Of a DNA stretch of 46,011 bases, positions 26,079-34,401 are shown piece after piece. A model generated the notes under the pieces. That model was given only the letters and a program-made list of their open reading frames with translations. It had not been told where the DNA came from and searched no databases. Origin of the DNA: an uncultured Scytonema sp. (GTDB taxonomy: Bacteria; Cyanobacteriota; Cyanobacteriia; Cyanobacteriales; Nostocaceae); assembly GCA_937873135.1 (NCBI GenBank), contig CALMVQ010000326.1:1-46011 (forward strand), given 5' to 3'. Within the stretch, counting starts at the first letter, position 1; each line of letters opens with the position of its first letter. The position numbers and the translations under genes were made by a program.

Positions 26079-26552
26079 ATGATTCGTAAAATTTTGTTTT
26101 TAGCTAGCCTCCCAATGATAGCAGCACCTTTTGTCTCTACGGGAGCTTCCCCTGCATCTGCTGCTCAGCAGTTAAGTGGAACACATTTATCTAGTAGTAA
26201 CAATCAACCAGTACTCGTAGCTGACTACTACCGCGATCGCAACGAAAATGGGAACCGCAATCCGGACTACCGCTCTTGGTACAACAACAACTATCGCTCT
26301 TACAACGACGGTTATACCTACGATTGGTACCGCAACCGCTACCACGGTAACCGCGACCAATACTACTCCTGGTTCTACAACCGTTACAACGGCAACAGAA
26401 ACGTAGGGAATCGTAATCCGGACTACCGCTCCTGGTACAACAACAACTATCGCTCTTACAACGACGGTTATACCTACGATTGGTACCGCAACCGCTACCA
26501 CGGAGATCGGGACCAATACTACTCCTGGTTCTACAACCACTACAACAGGTAA
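26079..26552 (+). CDS. Secreted Tyr/Asn/Arg-rich protein with two 52-residue repeats
   Basis: 157 residues starting MIRKILFLASLPMIAAPFVS. I choose this ATG over one 24 bases upstream because AAGGAG lies 6 bases before it and a signal peptide follows, with cleavage near ASAAQQ. After a short linker come two near-identical repeats in tandem (period 156 bp) built of NPDYRSWYNNNYRSYNDGY, then TYDWYRNRYHG and DQYYSWFYN. Tyrosine, asparagine and arginine make up most of the repeats, and there is no cysteine. It may be a surface or matrix protein. The high DNA identity of the repeats points to recent duplication. No recognised family. Confidence 0.75.
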   Translation: MIRKILFLASLPMIAAPFVSTGASPASAAQQLSGTHLSSSNNQPVLVADYYRDRNENGNRNPDYRSWYNNNYRSYNDGYTYDWYRNRYHGNRDQYYSWFYNRYNGNRNVGNRNPDYRSWYNNNYRSYNDGYTYDWYRNRYHGDRDQYYSWFYNHYNR

Positions 26553-26737
26553 TATGCAGTGGTGTTGTGTGGTCGTTACATCCGCAAAAACGAGTGAAAA
26601 CTCTATTTTTTAACGGAAATTATCAACGTCCGCACAACACTTCTTTTCTCACGTTTTCATCCCAAATGGACTTTGGGAAGTAGGACAACCAAGAGTGCGA
26701 TCGCCGCCACGCAACTACTTCGTGGTATAGCACCTCG

Positions 26738-26765
26738 ACAGATATCAACAGATGTTGATATCTGT
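26738..26765. terminator. Hairpin followed by T-rich run
   Basis: A 13-bp perfect stem (ACAGATATCAACA) with a 2-base loop, followed by TGTTGTTTTTACC. It lies 186 bp after the Tyr-rich gene stop and could end its transcript. Confidence 0.5.
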
Positions 26766-26839
26766 TGTTGTTTTTACCCAAAAAGGAGATTGTAAGTAAA
26801 AGTTTACACCAAGGTTCATGAGACTAATGCAGAAAATTG

Positions 26840-26872
26840 TGTAGAGAGGCTCCGCTTTGTTGCCTCTCTACA
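26840..26872. repeat. Hairpin with loop TCCGCTTTGTT (covarying family, copy 1)
   Basis: 11-bp perfect arms TGTAGAGAGGC / GCCTCTCTACA around the loop TCCGCTTTGTT. A copy at 27620-27652 has a different stem but almost the same loop. The rest of 26553-26955 contains no gene. Confidence 0.8.
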
Positions 26873-26955
26873 AAAGATTTGGGTTGACGCATAATTCATT
26901 TCTGGAGACGTATACTGTTGAGATCAAGTTAAACGTGCATTAAGGAAAGATTGTG

Positions 26956-27582
26956 ATGTTCCGCTCAAATACTTTGTGGCACGTTCCTGTGTCTCTTTTG
27001 TTGAGTAGTGGATTAGGTGTGGCTCCTGCTAAGGCACAAACAACCTATCCATTCAACGCCGACTACGACATACTAGCGACTGCTCGTGATCTGACACCAA
27101 ACCTTGAACAGATTTTTCTCTCAGGCTCGAGTACGAACGCCCCGTATAGTTTAACCAAGCTGGATAGCTTGAGCTACTCCCAGACTAACTTTACTACTGG
27201 TGAATACAGCTTCAACACAGATCCAACGGCTTTCGGCTTACAGGATGTATCATCTGGCTATGTCACGTTCTCTGGAAGTGACGGCGATAAGTTGTTTGGA
27301 ACCGAAAGTGGTACCGGGTTGATTGATTTCAACACTCTCACAGTTAAATCTTCTGCCACAGTCAACATTACTGGTGGGGAGGGTAGATTCAAGGGTGCTA
27401 CTGGTACACTCGTCTCTTCCCAAATCCAGCCACTCAGCCTACAGGTAGGGGTTGAGTTAAAAGGACAGGCAAAGGTAAGCGGTTCTGTGAAAACAGTTTC
27501 AGAACCAGGAACCGCTACGGCGTTACTTGGTATGAGCGTGATAGGATGTGTTGGTATAATGCTGCGCCGACAGCTTGTTTGA
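26956..27582 (+). CDS. Secreted protein with PEP-CTERM-like sorting signal
   Basis: 208 residues from the ATG at 26956; a GTG lies one codon upstream, and AAGGAAAG precedes both. The N-terminal signal peptide ends near APAKAQT. The body is a Ser/Thr/Gly-rich beta-type domain (SSGYVTFSGSDGDKLFGTES, TVNITGGEGRFKGATGT) like many exported cyanobacterial proteins. The C-terminus is SEPGTATALLGMSVIGCVGI, then MLRRQLV: an SEP-type variant of the PEP motif, a hydrophobic span and a basic end, fitting a PEP-CTERM anchor. A hairpin of one covarying family flanks each side of the gene. It is likely processed at the cell envelope; its function is unknown. Confidence 0.8.
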   Translation: MFRSNTLWHVPVSLLLSSGLGVAPAKAQTTYPFNADYDILATARDLTPNLEQIFLSGSSTNAPYSLTKLDSLSYSQTNFTTGEYSFNTDPTAFGLQDVSSGYVTFSGSDGDKLFGTESGTGLIDFNTLTVKSSATVNITGGEGRFKGATGTLVSSQIQPLSLQVGVELKGQAKVSGSVKTVSEPGTATALLGMSVIGCVGIMLRRQLV

Positions 27583-27619
27583 GGGTACTTGACACAATAT
27601 CAGTAGTGTTCAACACATC

Positions 27620-27652
27620 TGTATTGACGCTCCACTTTGTTGCGTCAATACA
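27620..27652. repeat. Hairpin with loop TCCACTTTGTT (covarying family, copy 2)
   Basis: 11-bp perfect arms TGTATTGACGC / GCGTCAATACA around TCCACTTTGTT, 38 bp after the PEP-CTERM-like gene. Compared with copy 1 at 26840-26872, several stem positions have changed on both arms so that pairing is kept. Confidence 0.8.
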
Positions 27653-27703
27653 AAGGCGATCGCTCCACCAAGTTATTATCTGGAGGAACTTGGGGGTGGT
27701 AAG

Positions 27704-27868
27704 TTCATCATGATTGATTACCCAGACGAGCCGACTGCTATTGTCAAAACACTCAACCAGTTTGGTATGGATTTCTTCAAAGGTATTGCTGGGTGAAATA
27801 ACCTCAACTGCCAGCTCGGGAGATTCTTGAAAAATGATGGACAATGGCTGGTTAATGAGAGCGTTGAT
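27704..27868 (-). pseudogene. Uma2 family (DUF820) nuclease fragment
   Basis: The minus strand reads PELAVEVISPSNTFEEIHTK, then LVECFDNSSRLVWVINHDE. This is the central block of Uma2-family PD-(D/E)XK proteins, with the EVISP catalytic-strand Glu. The rest of the domain is missing on both sides, and there is no start codon at a sensible place. It is a relic between the PEP-CTERM-like and DUF4157 genes. A complete relative is at 30004-30567. Confidence 0.7.
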
Positions 27869-27966
27869 TGCATAACTAGACAAAAAATTCGACTTTAGTC
27901 TAAGGCATTGGAGTGATGAAGGGTGAAAAATAGATAATATCATCCTCTTTAGGTTTCCAAACGCTG

Positions 27967-29733
27967 ATGGTGAAAGAACGAGTGCAAAAACCGATCTGGC
28001 AGCCCTCAATTCAGAAGAAACAGTCTCGAATTGTACCGCCAATTGATAACCAAACAGAAGCCGACTCGTTACCGTCAGCGAAAGTCCAACCATCTCGTCT
28101 TCCTTCCAAAACCGAGAGGGATGCCATTAGAAGAAGCCTCTTTGAGAAATGGGCAGATGGAGTATCGCAGCAAGAGTCAGAAGTGGTGCCAGATGAGGTA
28201 GCATCAGCAGCAAAAGGCAAGTCGGGGATTGACATTCAAGCAAAGCTGACAATTGGTGAATCTGGAGATAAGTACGAACAGGAAGCAGACAAAGTAGCTG
28301 ACCTGGTTGTCAATCAAATTAATGCATCAGTGCCACCGCAATTGCTTCAAAGCCAGAGTGAACGCGAAGCAATACCAGAACAAGACAAGCTTCAGATGAA
28401 GTCGGAGGTAGACATCATCCAGCGCGAGGAGATGCTAGAAGAGGAAGTTCTTCATCTGAAGCCGATGGTACAGCTTCAGCTTGGTGGAATGGCTGCTACG
28501 TCTGAGTTGGAAACTTCCATTCAACAGGCACGAGGTAGGGGACAGCCCCTCTCGGAAAATATCCGCCAACCAATGGAGCAGGCGTTTGGGGCTGACTTCA
28601 GTGAAGTTAAGGTTCATACGGATACTCAGTCTGACCAACTCAATCAATCTATTCAAGCTAGAGCTTTCACTACGGGACAGGATATCTTCTTTCGGCAACG
28701 GGAATACAATCCAGGCAGTAAGGGAGGGCAGGAGTTGATTGCCCATGAGTTAACCCATGTGGTGCAACAGAATGGTGCTATGGTGCAGCAAAGCTCCAAT
28801 ATTATTCAAAGACAAATAAAAGTAAGAGAAGAGATATATAGCAAGAACAGTCAAGTAGAACAAATCTGGAATGGAGTAAGTACTGACCCAGATTTTTCAA
28901 AGCTTAACTCAAATGAGAGAAATGAAGTTAAAAAAATATTGGAAACATGGGTCACAGCACCTGCAAATTCTAATATTCCATTCAGGGCAAGCGAAAATAG
29001 AAAATATGATCGTTTTGAAGATTTGGCAAAAGCTCTAGTAGGTGAAGTCCAATCATTAGAAATGAAAAAAGCAGAAACGAACTCAGCAAAAAAGGTATGG
29101 GAAGATGAGGAAATTAAGAAAAAATTGAATAATCTTATGAAGAAGCTCAAAGTAGCTTTCAACATAGAAGATAAACCGGGGAGATACGCATATCACTATT
29201 CATCCGCAACGGAAATCTTCCTAGGACGTATGCGATCTCTGAAGCAAGCAGTCAACAGTTGGTCGGAAAGCACAGGTATAGAGCAAACAATTTCTATAAT
29301 ATTGGATGTCGCACTTGATGTCAGACCTCAAGTTAAAGAATTGATTCAAGAAAAGTCTCAAACCGAGGACCAAACGAAGAAAAAGGAGTATGAAAGTAAC
29401 TTTTATCAAGTACTTTCGGACAAACAAAACGAAGCAAGAGGAACTCACTGGAATCCAAACGAAGCTGCACAATGGACAAAAGATGCAAGAACAAAAGGAT
29501 CACCATTGTCAGCCGGTCCATCAGCGACAACAGGACAGGCTCTTAAAATGGTCAGGGCAATTAATGCAACACCTGAGGAAATGCGAGCGGTAGCGGAAGC
29601 TGCATTTGCATTCTGGAACTTGAAAGCATTTAGGCATAAATCAGGTATACACACACTGGAAGAAGTAACAACTGTTTTATCGTTTCATGAAGAACAGAGT
29701 GCATTAGAGCGAAAATATCATAAGGAGCAATAA
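27967..29733 (+). CDS. eCIS-core (DUF4157) protein, candidate injection-system effector
   Basis: A 588-residue modular protein. Residues 1-170 are low-complexity and Glu/Gln-rich, containing the DUF4157-associated segment QAKLTIGESGDKYEQEADKV (91-110). The eCIS-core domain covers about 193-270 (LSENIRQPMEQAFGADFSEV, VHTDTQSDQLN, ARAFTTGQDIFFR), with the HEXXH metal-site motif HELTH at 260-264. DUF4157 proteins are the most widespread cargo of extracellular contractile injection systems. The C-terminal 300 residues, more AT-rich in DNA, are unrecognised: a helical region, then conserved-looking THWNPNEAAQWT, SAGPSATTGQALKMVRAINA and AEAAFAFWNLKAFRHKSGIH. They look like a swapped toxin or enzyme module. 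Start at the ATG 27967. No immunity gene was identified. Confidence 0.87.
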   Translation: MVKERVQKPIWQPSIQKKQSRIVPPIDNQTEADSLPSAKVQPSRLPSKTERDAIRRSLFEKWADGVSQQESEVVPDEVASAAKGKSGIDIQAKLTIGESGDKYEQEADKVADLVVNQINASVPPQLLQSQSEREAIPEQDKLQMKSEVDIIQREEMLEEEVLHLKPMVQLQLGGMAATSELETSIQQARGRGQPLSENIRQPMEQAFGADFSEVKVHTDTQSDQLNQSIQARAFTTGQDIFFRQREYNPGSKGGQELIAHELTHVVQQNGAMVQQSSNIIQRQIKVREEIYSKNSQVEQIWNGVSTDPDFSKLNSNERNEVKKILETWVTAPANSNIPFRASENRKYDRFEDLAKALVGEVQSLEMKKAETNSAKKVWEDEEIKKKLNNLMKKLKVAFNIEDKPGRYAYHYSSATEIFLGRMRSLKQAVNSWSESTGIEQTISIILDVALDVRPQVKELIQEKSQTEDQTKKKEYESNFYQVLSDKQNEARGTHWNPNEAAQWTKDARTKGSPLSAGPSATTGQALKMVRAINATPEEMRAVAEAAFAFWNLKAFRHKSGIHTLEEVTTVLSFHEEQSALERKYHKEQ

Positions 29734-30003
29734 CAAGAGGGAAACGCGAAGCAGTTGTAACACTGCAGCAATGCTATTTGCGCTCTTTGAGATTATATAT
29801 CACGTGCGATCACTCCAGTGAGTTCCATTCATGCGCTCGCGTGGAAATTGGTTGAGTGATGAACACGGTGATCGCGTTGAATTCGGTGATGTGCGATAGC
29901 TTTGCACGCCTTATGCCCGACTCTGGCTCCGTCAGAGTCTAGCCAGTCAGCCCTCGTACATGCTAAACTCAGGACACATCGCATCCCACATCCCGCTGGA
30001 GCC

Positions 30004-30567
30004 ATGACCCCCGCAATAGTCCAAAAACTCACCCTGGAAGAGTTTCTGAAGCTCCCAGAAACTGAGCCTAGTCTAGAATACATCAACGGCGAGATTATCC
30101 AAAAGCCAATGCCGAAAGGGAGACACAGCCGCTTGCAGGGTAAACTTTGTGCTGCTGTAAATCAAGTCACTGAAGAGCAGAAAATTGCCTATGCCTTTCC
30201 CGAATTGAGGTGTAGCTTTGGGGGACGCTCAATCGTACCGGATGTAGCAGTATTTCAGTGGAGTCGCATCCCCTTCACCATTGATGATGAAGTTCCCGAT
30301 AACTTTGAACGGACGCCAGACTGGACAATAGAGATTCTCTCACCAAAACAAAAAGCCAACAAAGTCATTGGCAACATTCTCCACTGCCTGAAAAATGGTA
30401 GCCGCCTCGGATGGTTTATCGACCCTGATGACCTCAGTATTTTAAGATTTTTACCAGAGCAACAGCCTGTCCTGCTTCAGAAAGAAGATTCCTTACCTGT
30501 CTTACCAGAAATAGAACTTGTACTAACCGTCAATCAAGTTTTTGGTTGGTTAAAGATGGGTGGTTAG
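30004..30567 (+). CDS. Uma2 family (DUF820) putative endonuclease
   Basis: 187 residues from the ATG at 30004; an upstream in-frame start at 29902 would add a proline/serine-rich leader unlike the family. Uma2 proteins have a PD-(D/E)XK restriction-endonuclease-like fold and are greatly expanded in cyanobacteria, with unknown physiological role. Visible blocks are LTLEEFLKLPETEPSLEYIN, GRHSRLQG, VPDVAVF (catalytic Asp) and WTIEILSPKQKANKV (Glu and Lys of the ExxxK-type site), followed by GSRLGWFIDP. All key residues are present, so it is likely active. A decayed relative lies 2.2 kb upstream on the other strand. Confidence 0.88.
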   Translation: MTPAIVQKLTLEEFLKLPETEPSLEYINGEIIQKPMPKGRHSRLQGKLCAAVNQVTEEQKIAYAFPELRCSFGGRSIVPDVAVFQWSRIPFTIDDEVPDNFERTPDWTIEILSPKQKANKVIGNILHCLKNGSRLGWFIDPDDLSILRFLPEQQPVLLQKEDSLPVLPEIELVLTVNQVFGWLKMGG

Positions 30568-30902
30568 TGTCTTGATATCCGTCCACTGTTCTTAATCATG
30601 GTGCGGAGCGCGAAGCTCGCCGTACCCCTCCTCTCTAAGCAAGCTACAAAGCAGCGGTGACCACTGGAGTTGGCATCGCTTTTTTATTAGAAAGAAAGTG
30701 AGAATTAATGATGCGTTCTTTAACAGTGGAACCCTAGAGGAGAAGGTTTGGTTATCAAGGTTGTTCCAGGTGCGCGAGCCCTGATTGCCAGATAAAAAAT
30801 TCGACTAATGTCTAAGGTCTCAAGGCAATAATAGCTACAGACAACGGTTCGACCTCTCTTTCTTCAAAGAGGCGTGAGAAATCTGGGTGAAGTCCATGTA
30901 AA
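30568..30902. other. Intergenic region with no gene
   Basis: These 335 bp include GC-rich repeat debris (GGTGCGGAGCGCGAAGCTCGC near 30600) and a short motif AAAAATTCGACTAATGTCTAAGG near 30793, shared in similar form at about 27880. No coding potential. Confidence 0.45.
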
Positions 30903-32219
30903 ATGAGACACAAGTTATATCTCCCTTCGTTTATGAGTACTAGTACGCTCTATAAGCGCATTTGGTCATGCGGCTTTGTGATTACAGTTATTGTAGGTGT
31001 CATCTTTCGGACGATATGGATTGGTGATATGGAATATAAGGGAGATGAACGCTGGCTTTTTGAAGAAACGCAAGAATTTAGCAAAACTGGTCATTTACCG
31101 ACTCTTGGTATGAAGTCGAGTGCAGGTATACTTAATCCAGGAATGAGTGTTTGGGTATTTATTGTCCTCAGTAAACTGTTTCTAGTCATCGATCCACCTG
31201 AGTTGGCACGTGCAGTACAAATTACGAATATCGTAACGATACTTTTGTTACCATTGTTTATTTCCTACTGCATTGATTCCAGTGAACGTGAACCTTGGTT
31301 TTGGTCGCTTGCGCTTGTTTGTGTCAATCCCCTGTCGGTTTTGTTTCATCGCAAGATTTGGTCCCCCTCGGTCTTTCCGATTTTTACCTTAACGATGTTC
31401 TTTGGCTGGTGGTGTCGTAGCTCTCCTTGGGGAGCTTTTCTTTGGGGTCTTACAGGTGCCTGCCTAGGACAGATTCAGTTGGCCGGTTTTTTCTTTACCG
31501 CAGGTTTTCTAATCTGGACTTTACTGTTTGAGCGCAACTCAGTCCGTTGGATTTACTGGCTTTTAGGTAGCTTGCTTGGCTCTATTTCTCTAATACCGTG
31601 GTTAGTCGTCACACTTCAATCAAGTAGACCAGCTCGCCGACCCTATATAGATTTATCTTTTTACCGACATTGGTTCAATATGTCGCTGGGACTGGATCTC
31701 AAATATTCATTAGGCAAAGACTACTTCGATTTCTTGTCACAGCCAACTGTGGCAGGAAAACCAATCTATTTAGTAGCAGCTCTGCATATCGCTACCATTT
31801 GTGTCTTTACATTTATTCTGTTCCGCTTCATTCGTCAGGTCAGCAAAGAGCAACCCCTTTCCTTTGACTATTTGATAGGTCGCTTATCAAATAGTACGCT
31901 TGCTATTGGTGCTGCATTTTTGGGATATGGCATTTTACTGACTGTATGGGTTGCTCCCGTCTACTTGCACTACTTGATTATTTTGTTTAACTTACCGCAG
32001 CTTTGGCTTGCTTGGATGGCATGGTTTGGTTCCTATAATCGTCCACAATATCGGAGAGTTTCACGCCTTTTACTGACGGTTATGTGTATTTGTCAGGCAT
32101 TGTTAACGATGAGCTTCCTAAATTTTATTCATGAAAAACAAATTATTCAGGGTGGCTATGGTACTACCTATCACACTCAGCAAATGATTCACAATAGAAT
32201 ACCAAGTTTGCTTCCATAA
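30903..32219 (+). CDS. GT-C type integral membrane glycosyltransferase (PMT/ArnT-like)
   Basis: A 438-residue membrane protein with about ten hydrophobic spans. After the first span (about 20-38) comes GDMEYKGDERWLFEET, which has the acidic loop (Asp, Asp-Glu) typical of GT-C transferases that use polyprenyl-phosphate sugars. VLFHRKIWSPSVFPIF and GLTGACLGQIQLAGFFF fit the family's next loops, in which a His is often conserved. It probably moves a sugar to an extracytoplasmic lipid or protein. The initiating codon could also be Met11 at 30933. It stands alone on its strand. Family assignment is by pattern; the substrate is unknown. Confidence 0.7.
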   Translation: MRHKLYLPSFMSTSTLYKRIWSCGFVITVIVGVIFRTIWIGDMEYKGDERWLFEETQEFSKTGHLPTLGMKSSAGILNPGMSVWVFIVLSKLFLVIDPPELARAVQITNIVTILLLPLFISYCIDSSEREPWFWSLALVCVNPLSVLFHRKIWSPSVFPIFTLTMFFGWWCRSSPWGAFLWGLTGACLGQIQLAGFFFTAGFLIWTLLFERNSVRWIYWLLGSLLGSISLIPWLVVTLQSSRPARRPYIDLSFYRHWFNMSLGLDLKYSLGKDYFDFLSQPTVAGKPIYLVAALHIATICVFTFILFRFIRQVSKEQPLSFDYLIGRLSNSTLAIGAAFLGYGILLTVWVAPVYLHYLIILFNLPQLWLAWMAWFGSYNRPQYRRVSRLLLTVMCICQALLTMSFLNFIHEKQIIQGGYGTTYHTQQMIHNRIPSLLP

Positions 32220-32361
32220 CCTCCGCTCATTCCATACAAGTTTCGTAATTTGTAATTCGTACCTACAATCAAGCCTCTGCCCTCTGTCTTTCTTTGTAAC
32301 AACAGTCAGCATTTTTTGCGTAAAAATATTTATATTCTGGGTTGGAGAGGCAAAATTGGGC

Positions 32362-33082
32362 TTAACTAAACTTACTTAATTTCCTAAATGGCTCAACTAA
32401 AATTCCGAGAATTTCTTCAAGTTGTGCAATAAAGTATTCAGTCCTGTCAATTTTTAGGGTTTCCGCCTCGAGTGTTAAAAACTTCCAGAGGGTGCCAGTT
32501 GATACTACGCCATATATTGTCTGCGATTGTCCTTTGCGATCGTTAAATACTTGATCTGCTACCATTTCAGCTACGCATTGTCCTAAACCCAGCTTAATGT
32601 CATTATCTTTTGCCTCAACTAGTACAGAGCGGCGGAAATAAACCACCCATCTGAAATAGTTAAAACCCTTACAAAATAAGGTTCTTTCTTTTTACTTTTT
32701 ACTTTTTACTTTTGCCTTGTTGTACTAGTGTAATGACTGGGGCAGTAATTAGCAACTGGTTTTCTGAAGCACTAAGAATAAAATCACAGACACCATCGAG
32801 TCCTCGACTTTCATCTACGTTAAATGAAGTTCCTGAGAAATAACCAATTTTGCCTTGAAACATTCTTCTAATTTCTAGAAGAATCGGAGTAATAATTAAT
32901 TCAGACCTGGCTTTTTCGGTACTGATGTTGGTTGCTAACTCTAGCGTCTCTTCCAAAGCTTCTTTCAATCGTTGAGATGCTTGGATTGGTGGAACTTGAG
33001 CAAATAGGTTATGACTTTCCTGTAGGGTAAGGTTTAAGTCGTTAATTGCTTTATCAAGAGTTTTAAAATCGCTGTATGACAC
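32362..33082 (-). pseudogene. Restriction-endonuclease-like gene interrupted by the 110-bp element
   Basis: The 5' part (33082 to 32729) reads MSYSDFKTLDKAINDLNLTL through LDGVCDFILSASENQLLITA. The 3' part (32618 to 32362) resumes with [20 protein letters not shown] and ends FRKLSKFS. Removing 106 bp (the element plus one CTAG) restores one 204-residue frame reading ITLVEAKD across the joint. CDFILS...VEAKD with GQCVAEM has the look of a PD-(D/E)XK fold, with the insertion just before the ExK motif, so the remnants cannot be active. The family occurs widely in cyanobacteria as a hypothetical protein. The stop created inside the element truncates the product after about 127 residues. Confidence 0.85.
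32619..32728 (-). mobile_element. Complete 110-bp MITE-like element inside a gene
   Basis: It matches the copy at 3810-3919 at 109 of 110 positions in opposite orientation and the partial copy at 1-52 perfectly. CTAG at both ends represents the duplicated target (or a TA within it). Because the host gene can be put back in frame by deleting 106 bp, the boundaries are firm. The near identity of copies means recent movement. Confidence 0.92.
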
Positions 33083-33151
33083 CGTAATCTTATTTGGTGG
33101 CTAGCATCATACATTATAGCATTCTATTTAATTTGTGAAAATCGTAAAGCT

Positions 33152-33187
33152 AAGATTCCCGACAACTCTTACGAAGTCTGGAATCTT
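33152..33187. repeat. Palindromic interspersed repeat (CCCGAC hairpin, degenerate)
   Basis: AAGATTCCCGAC faces GTCTGGAATCTT, one mismatch away from the perfect stems at 1559-1593 and 17007-17040. It lies 14 bp after the stop of the baseplate-operon end and may help terminate it. Confidence 0.65.
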
Positions 33188-33201
33188 ATTTTAGGACTGC
33201 C

Positions 33202-34401
33202 TTACCACTGGGCTGAGTAATCCTCCTGTTGCAGACCCATTAACTGTCGGCGTCTCCGAGCATATTGAAGAATATTGATACCGAGTTCCTGTGCTGTACG
33301 AATGCTAATTCTGGACAGAGAAAGTGCTTGATCCGGTCCCCAAGCTGTAGCTAAATCACCGACAACTAAGACAATTCCTCCTCGCATGGAAATTTGAATC
33401 AACTGTTGATTGACCATTGGTAAAGCTGCAAACAAAAAAGGCTTTGTCCGTAAAGGATGGTTGCGTCGCAATTCTTCTAGAGGTTTAGAGGATGACTCCA
33501 ACTGCTGAGCTACATTCCGAATACTATCAGCTAAGGCTGTACCATCTGGTGGGACATCAACTAAAAGTACTCCACCTTTGTCTAAGTAACTTTTAAGCGC
33601 TTCAAATTCAAAATTGTTTAGAGATAGTGCCTGTTTACCTGTAAGATAAAGTAAGTCATAGTCTTGAAGATTTTCTTGTAAACTAACTTGCCCTGCTTCA
33701 TCGGCACCACGTAAAAAGGGGTAAAGAGGTTCTACCGCTTGTAGTAAATACGCAAGGTTAAAAAAGTTACGACTATATTCAGGATCGCTATGAGAAACCT
33801 GAGCCATATGGACGATCGCCTGCGGACGTGCCTGAGCTTGAGTGCGGTAACGCAAGTCTATATTATCATAGCCGGGAAAAAAGACATCATCGGGCACTTT
33901 GAGCGAGACTGGACCAGGTTGCAGAAATATTCGGCAGAGTTCTACTTCTAAAGCTTCTGGCTTTTGCCGCTTTTCGTCTACACGAAAAGTCTCTTGAATG
34001 AGATCATTTTGTTCACTGCGACGCAGTTGTTCGGGATCTACGTAGCTGACGACCAAATAAACTGTGACAGGTTCGGTGTCAGGGACTTCTGTCGCCACCC
34101 GAAAGTCAAGGGTATTTGGAACAACAATCACATTCCCCGCTAAATCAATCGCAATCCCTGGCTGAATTTGTAGCCAACGATTATCGCGATATTCAGCTTT
34201 GACTGTCGATGGCGGAGGAATCACTCGAACGCCTAAACCACACACAACGCCTGGTTGGTTCAGCGATTGATAGTGAGTGTTTTGCCGCTGACGGTGGTAT
34301 TCATGTGCTGATCGCCAGCGTTCGGCATTGATGAGTAAACCGTCTGAGGCTTGAAGGCGATTTAAGGGTTTGATTGGTGGTGGTGGAAAGGGATGAGTCA
34401 T
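33202..34401 (-). CDS. CIS-associated protein with C-terminal DUF4159 (glutamine-amidotransferase-like) domain
   Basis: A 399-residue protein. The N-terminal part (about 10-180) has LNRLQASDGLLINAERWRSA, HEYHRQRQNTHYQSLNQPGV and VCGLGVRV, a block I associate with cyanobacterial phage-tail-like loci, followed by beta-rich sequence (LQIQPGIAIDLAGNVIVVP). The C-terminal part (about 195-385) fits DUF4159, with DYDLLYLTGKQALSL, LKSYLDKGGVLLVD and the ending RISIRTAQELGINILQYARR. It is last in the minus-strand baseplate run, 238 bp after the tail protein I-like gene, so it may have its own promoter. Its role in the particle is unknown; a structural or accessory baseplate protein is likely. The domain fusion is notable. 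Confidence 0.75.
   Translation of the reverse strand: MTHPFPPPPIKPLNRLQASDGLLINAERWRSAHEYHRQRQNTHYQSLNQPGVVCGLGVRVIPPPSTVKAEYRDNRWLQIQPGIAIDLAGNVIVVPNTLDFRVATEVPDTEPVTVYLVVSYVDPEQLRRSEQNDLIQETFRVDEKRQKPEALEVELCRIFLQPGPVSLKVPDDVFFPGYDNIDLRYRTQAQARPQAIVHMAQVSHSDPEYSRNFFNLAYLLQAVEPLYPFLRGADEAGQVSLQENLQDYDLLYLTGKQALSLNNFEFEALKSYLDKGGVLLVDVPPDGTALADSIRNVAQQLESSSKPLEELRRNHPLRTKPFLFAALPMVNQQLIQISMRGGIVLVVGDLATAWGPDQALSLSRISIRTAQELGINILQYARRRRQLMGLQQEDYSAQW

Noticed and set aside
26187-26540. Long valine-rich frame antisense to the Tyr-rich gene
   Set aside because: It is the mirror of the tyrosine codons (TAC read as GTA) in the repeats, a composition artefact.
27515-28093. A 192-codon minus-strand gene overlapping the DUF4157 start
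   Set aside because: Only the middle 55 codons resemble a protein (Uma2). The flanks are antisense to real genes, so it is a relic rather than a gene.
27880-30815. Short motif AAAAATTCGACTnnnGTCTAAGG at two places
   Set aside because: Only about 22 bp and two imperfect copies; it could be part of a repeat family, but there is too little here to define it.
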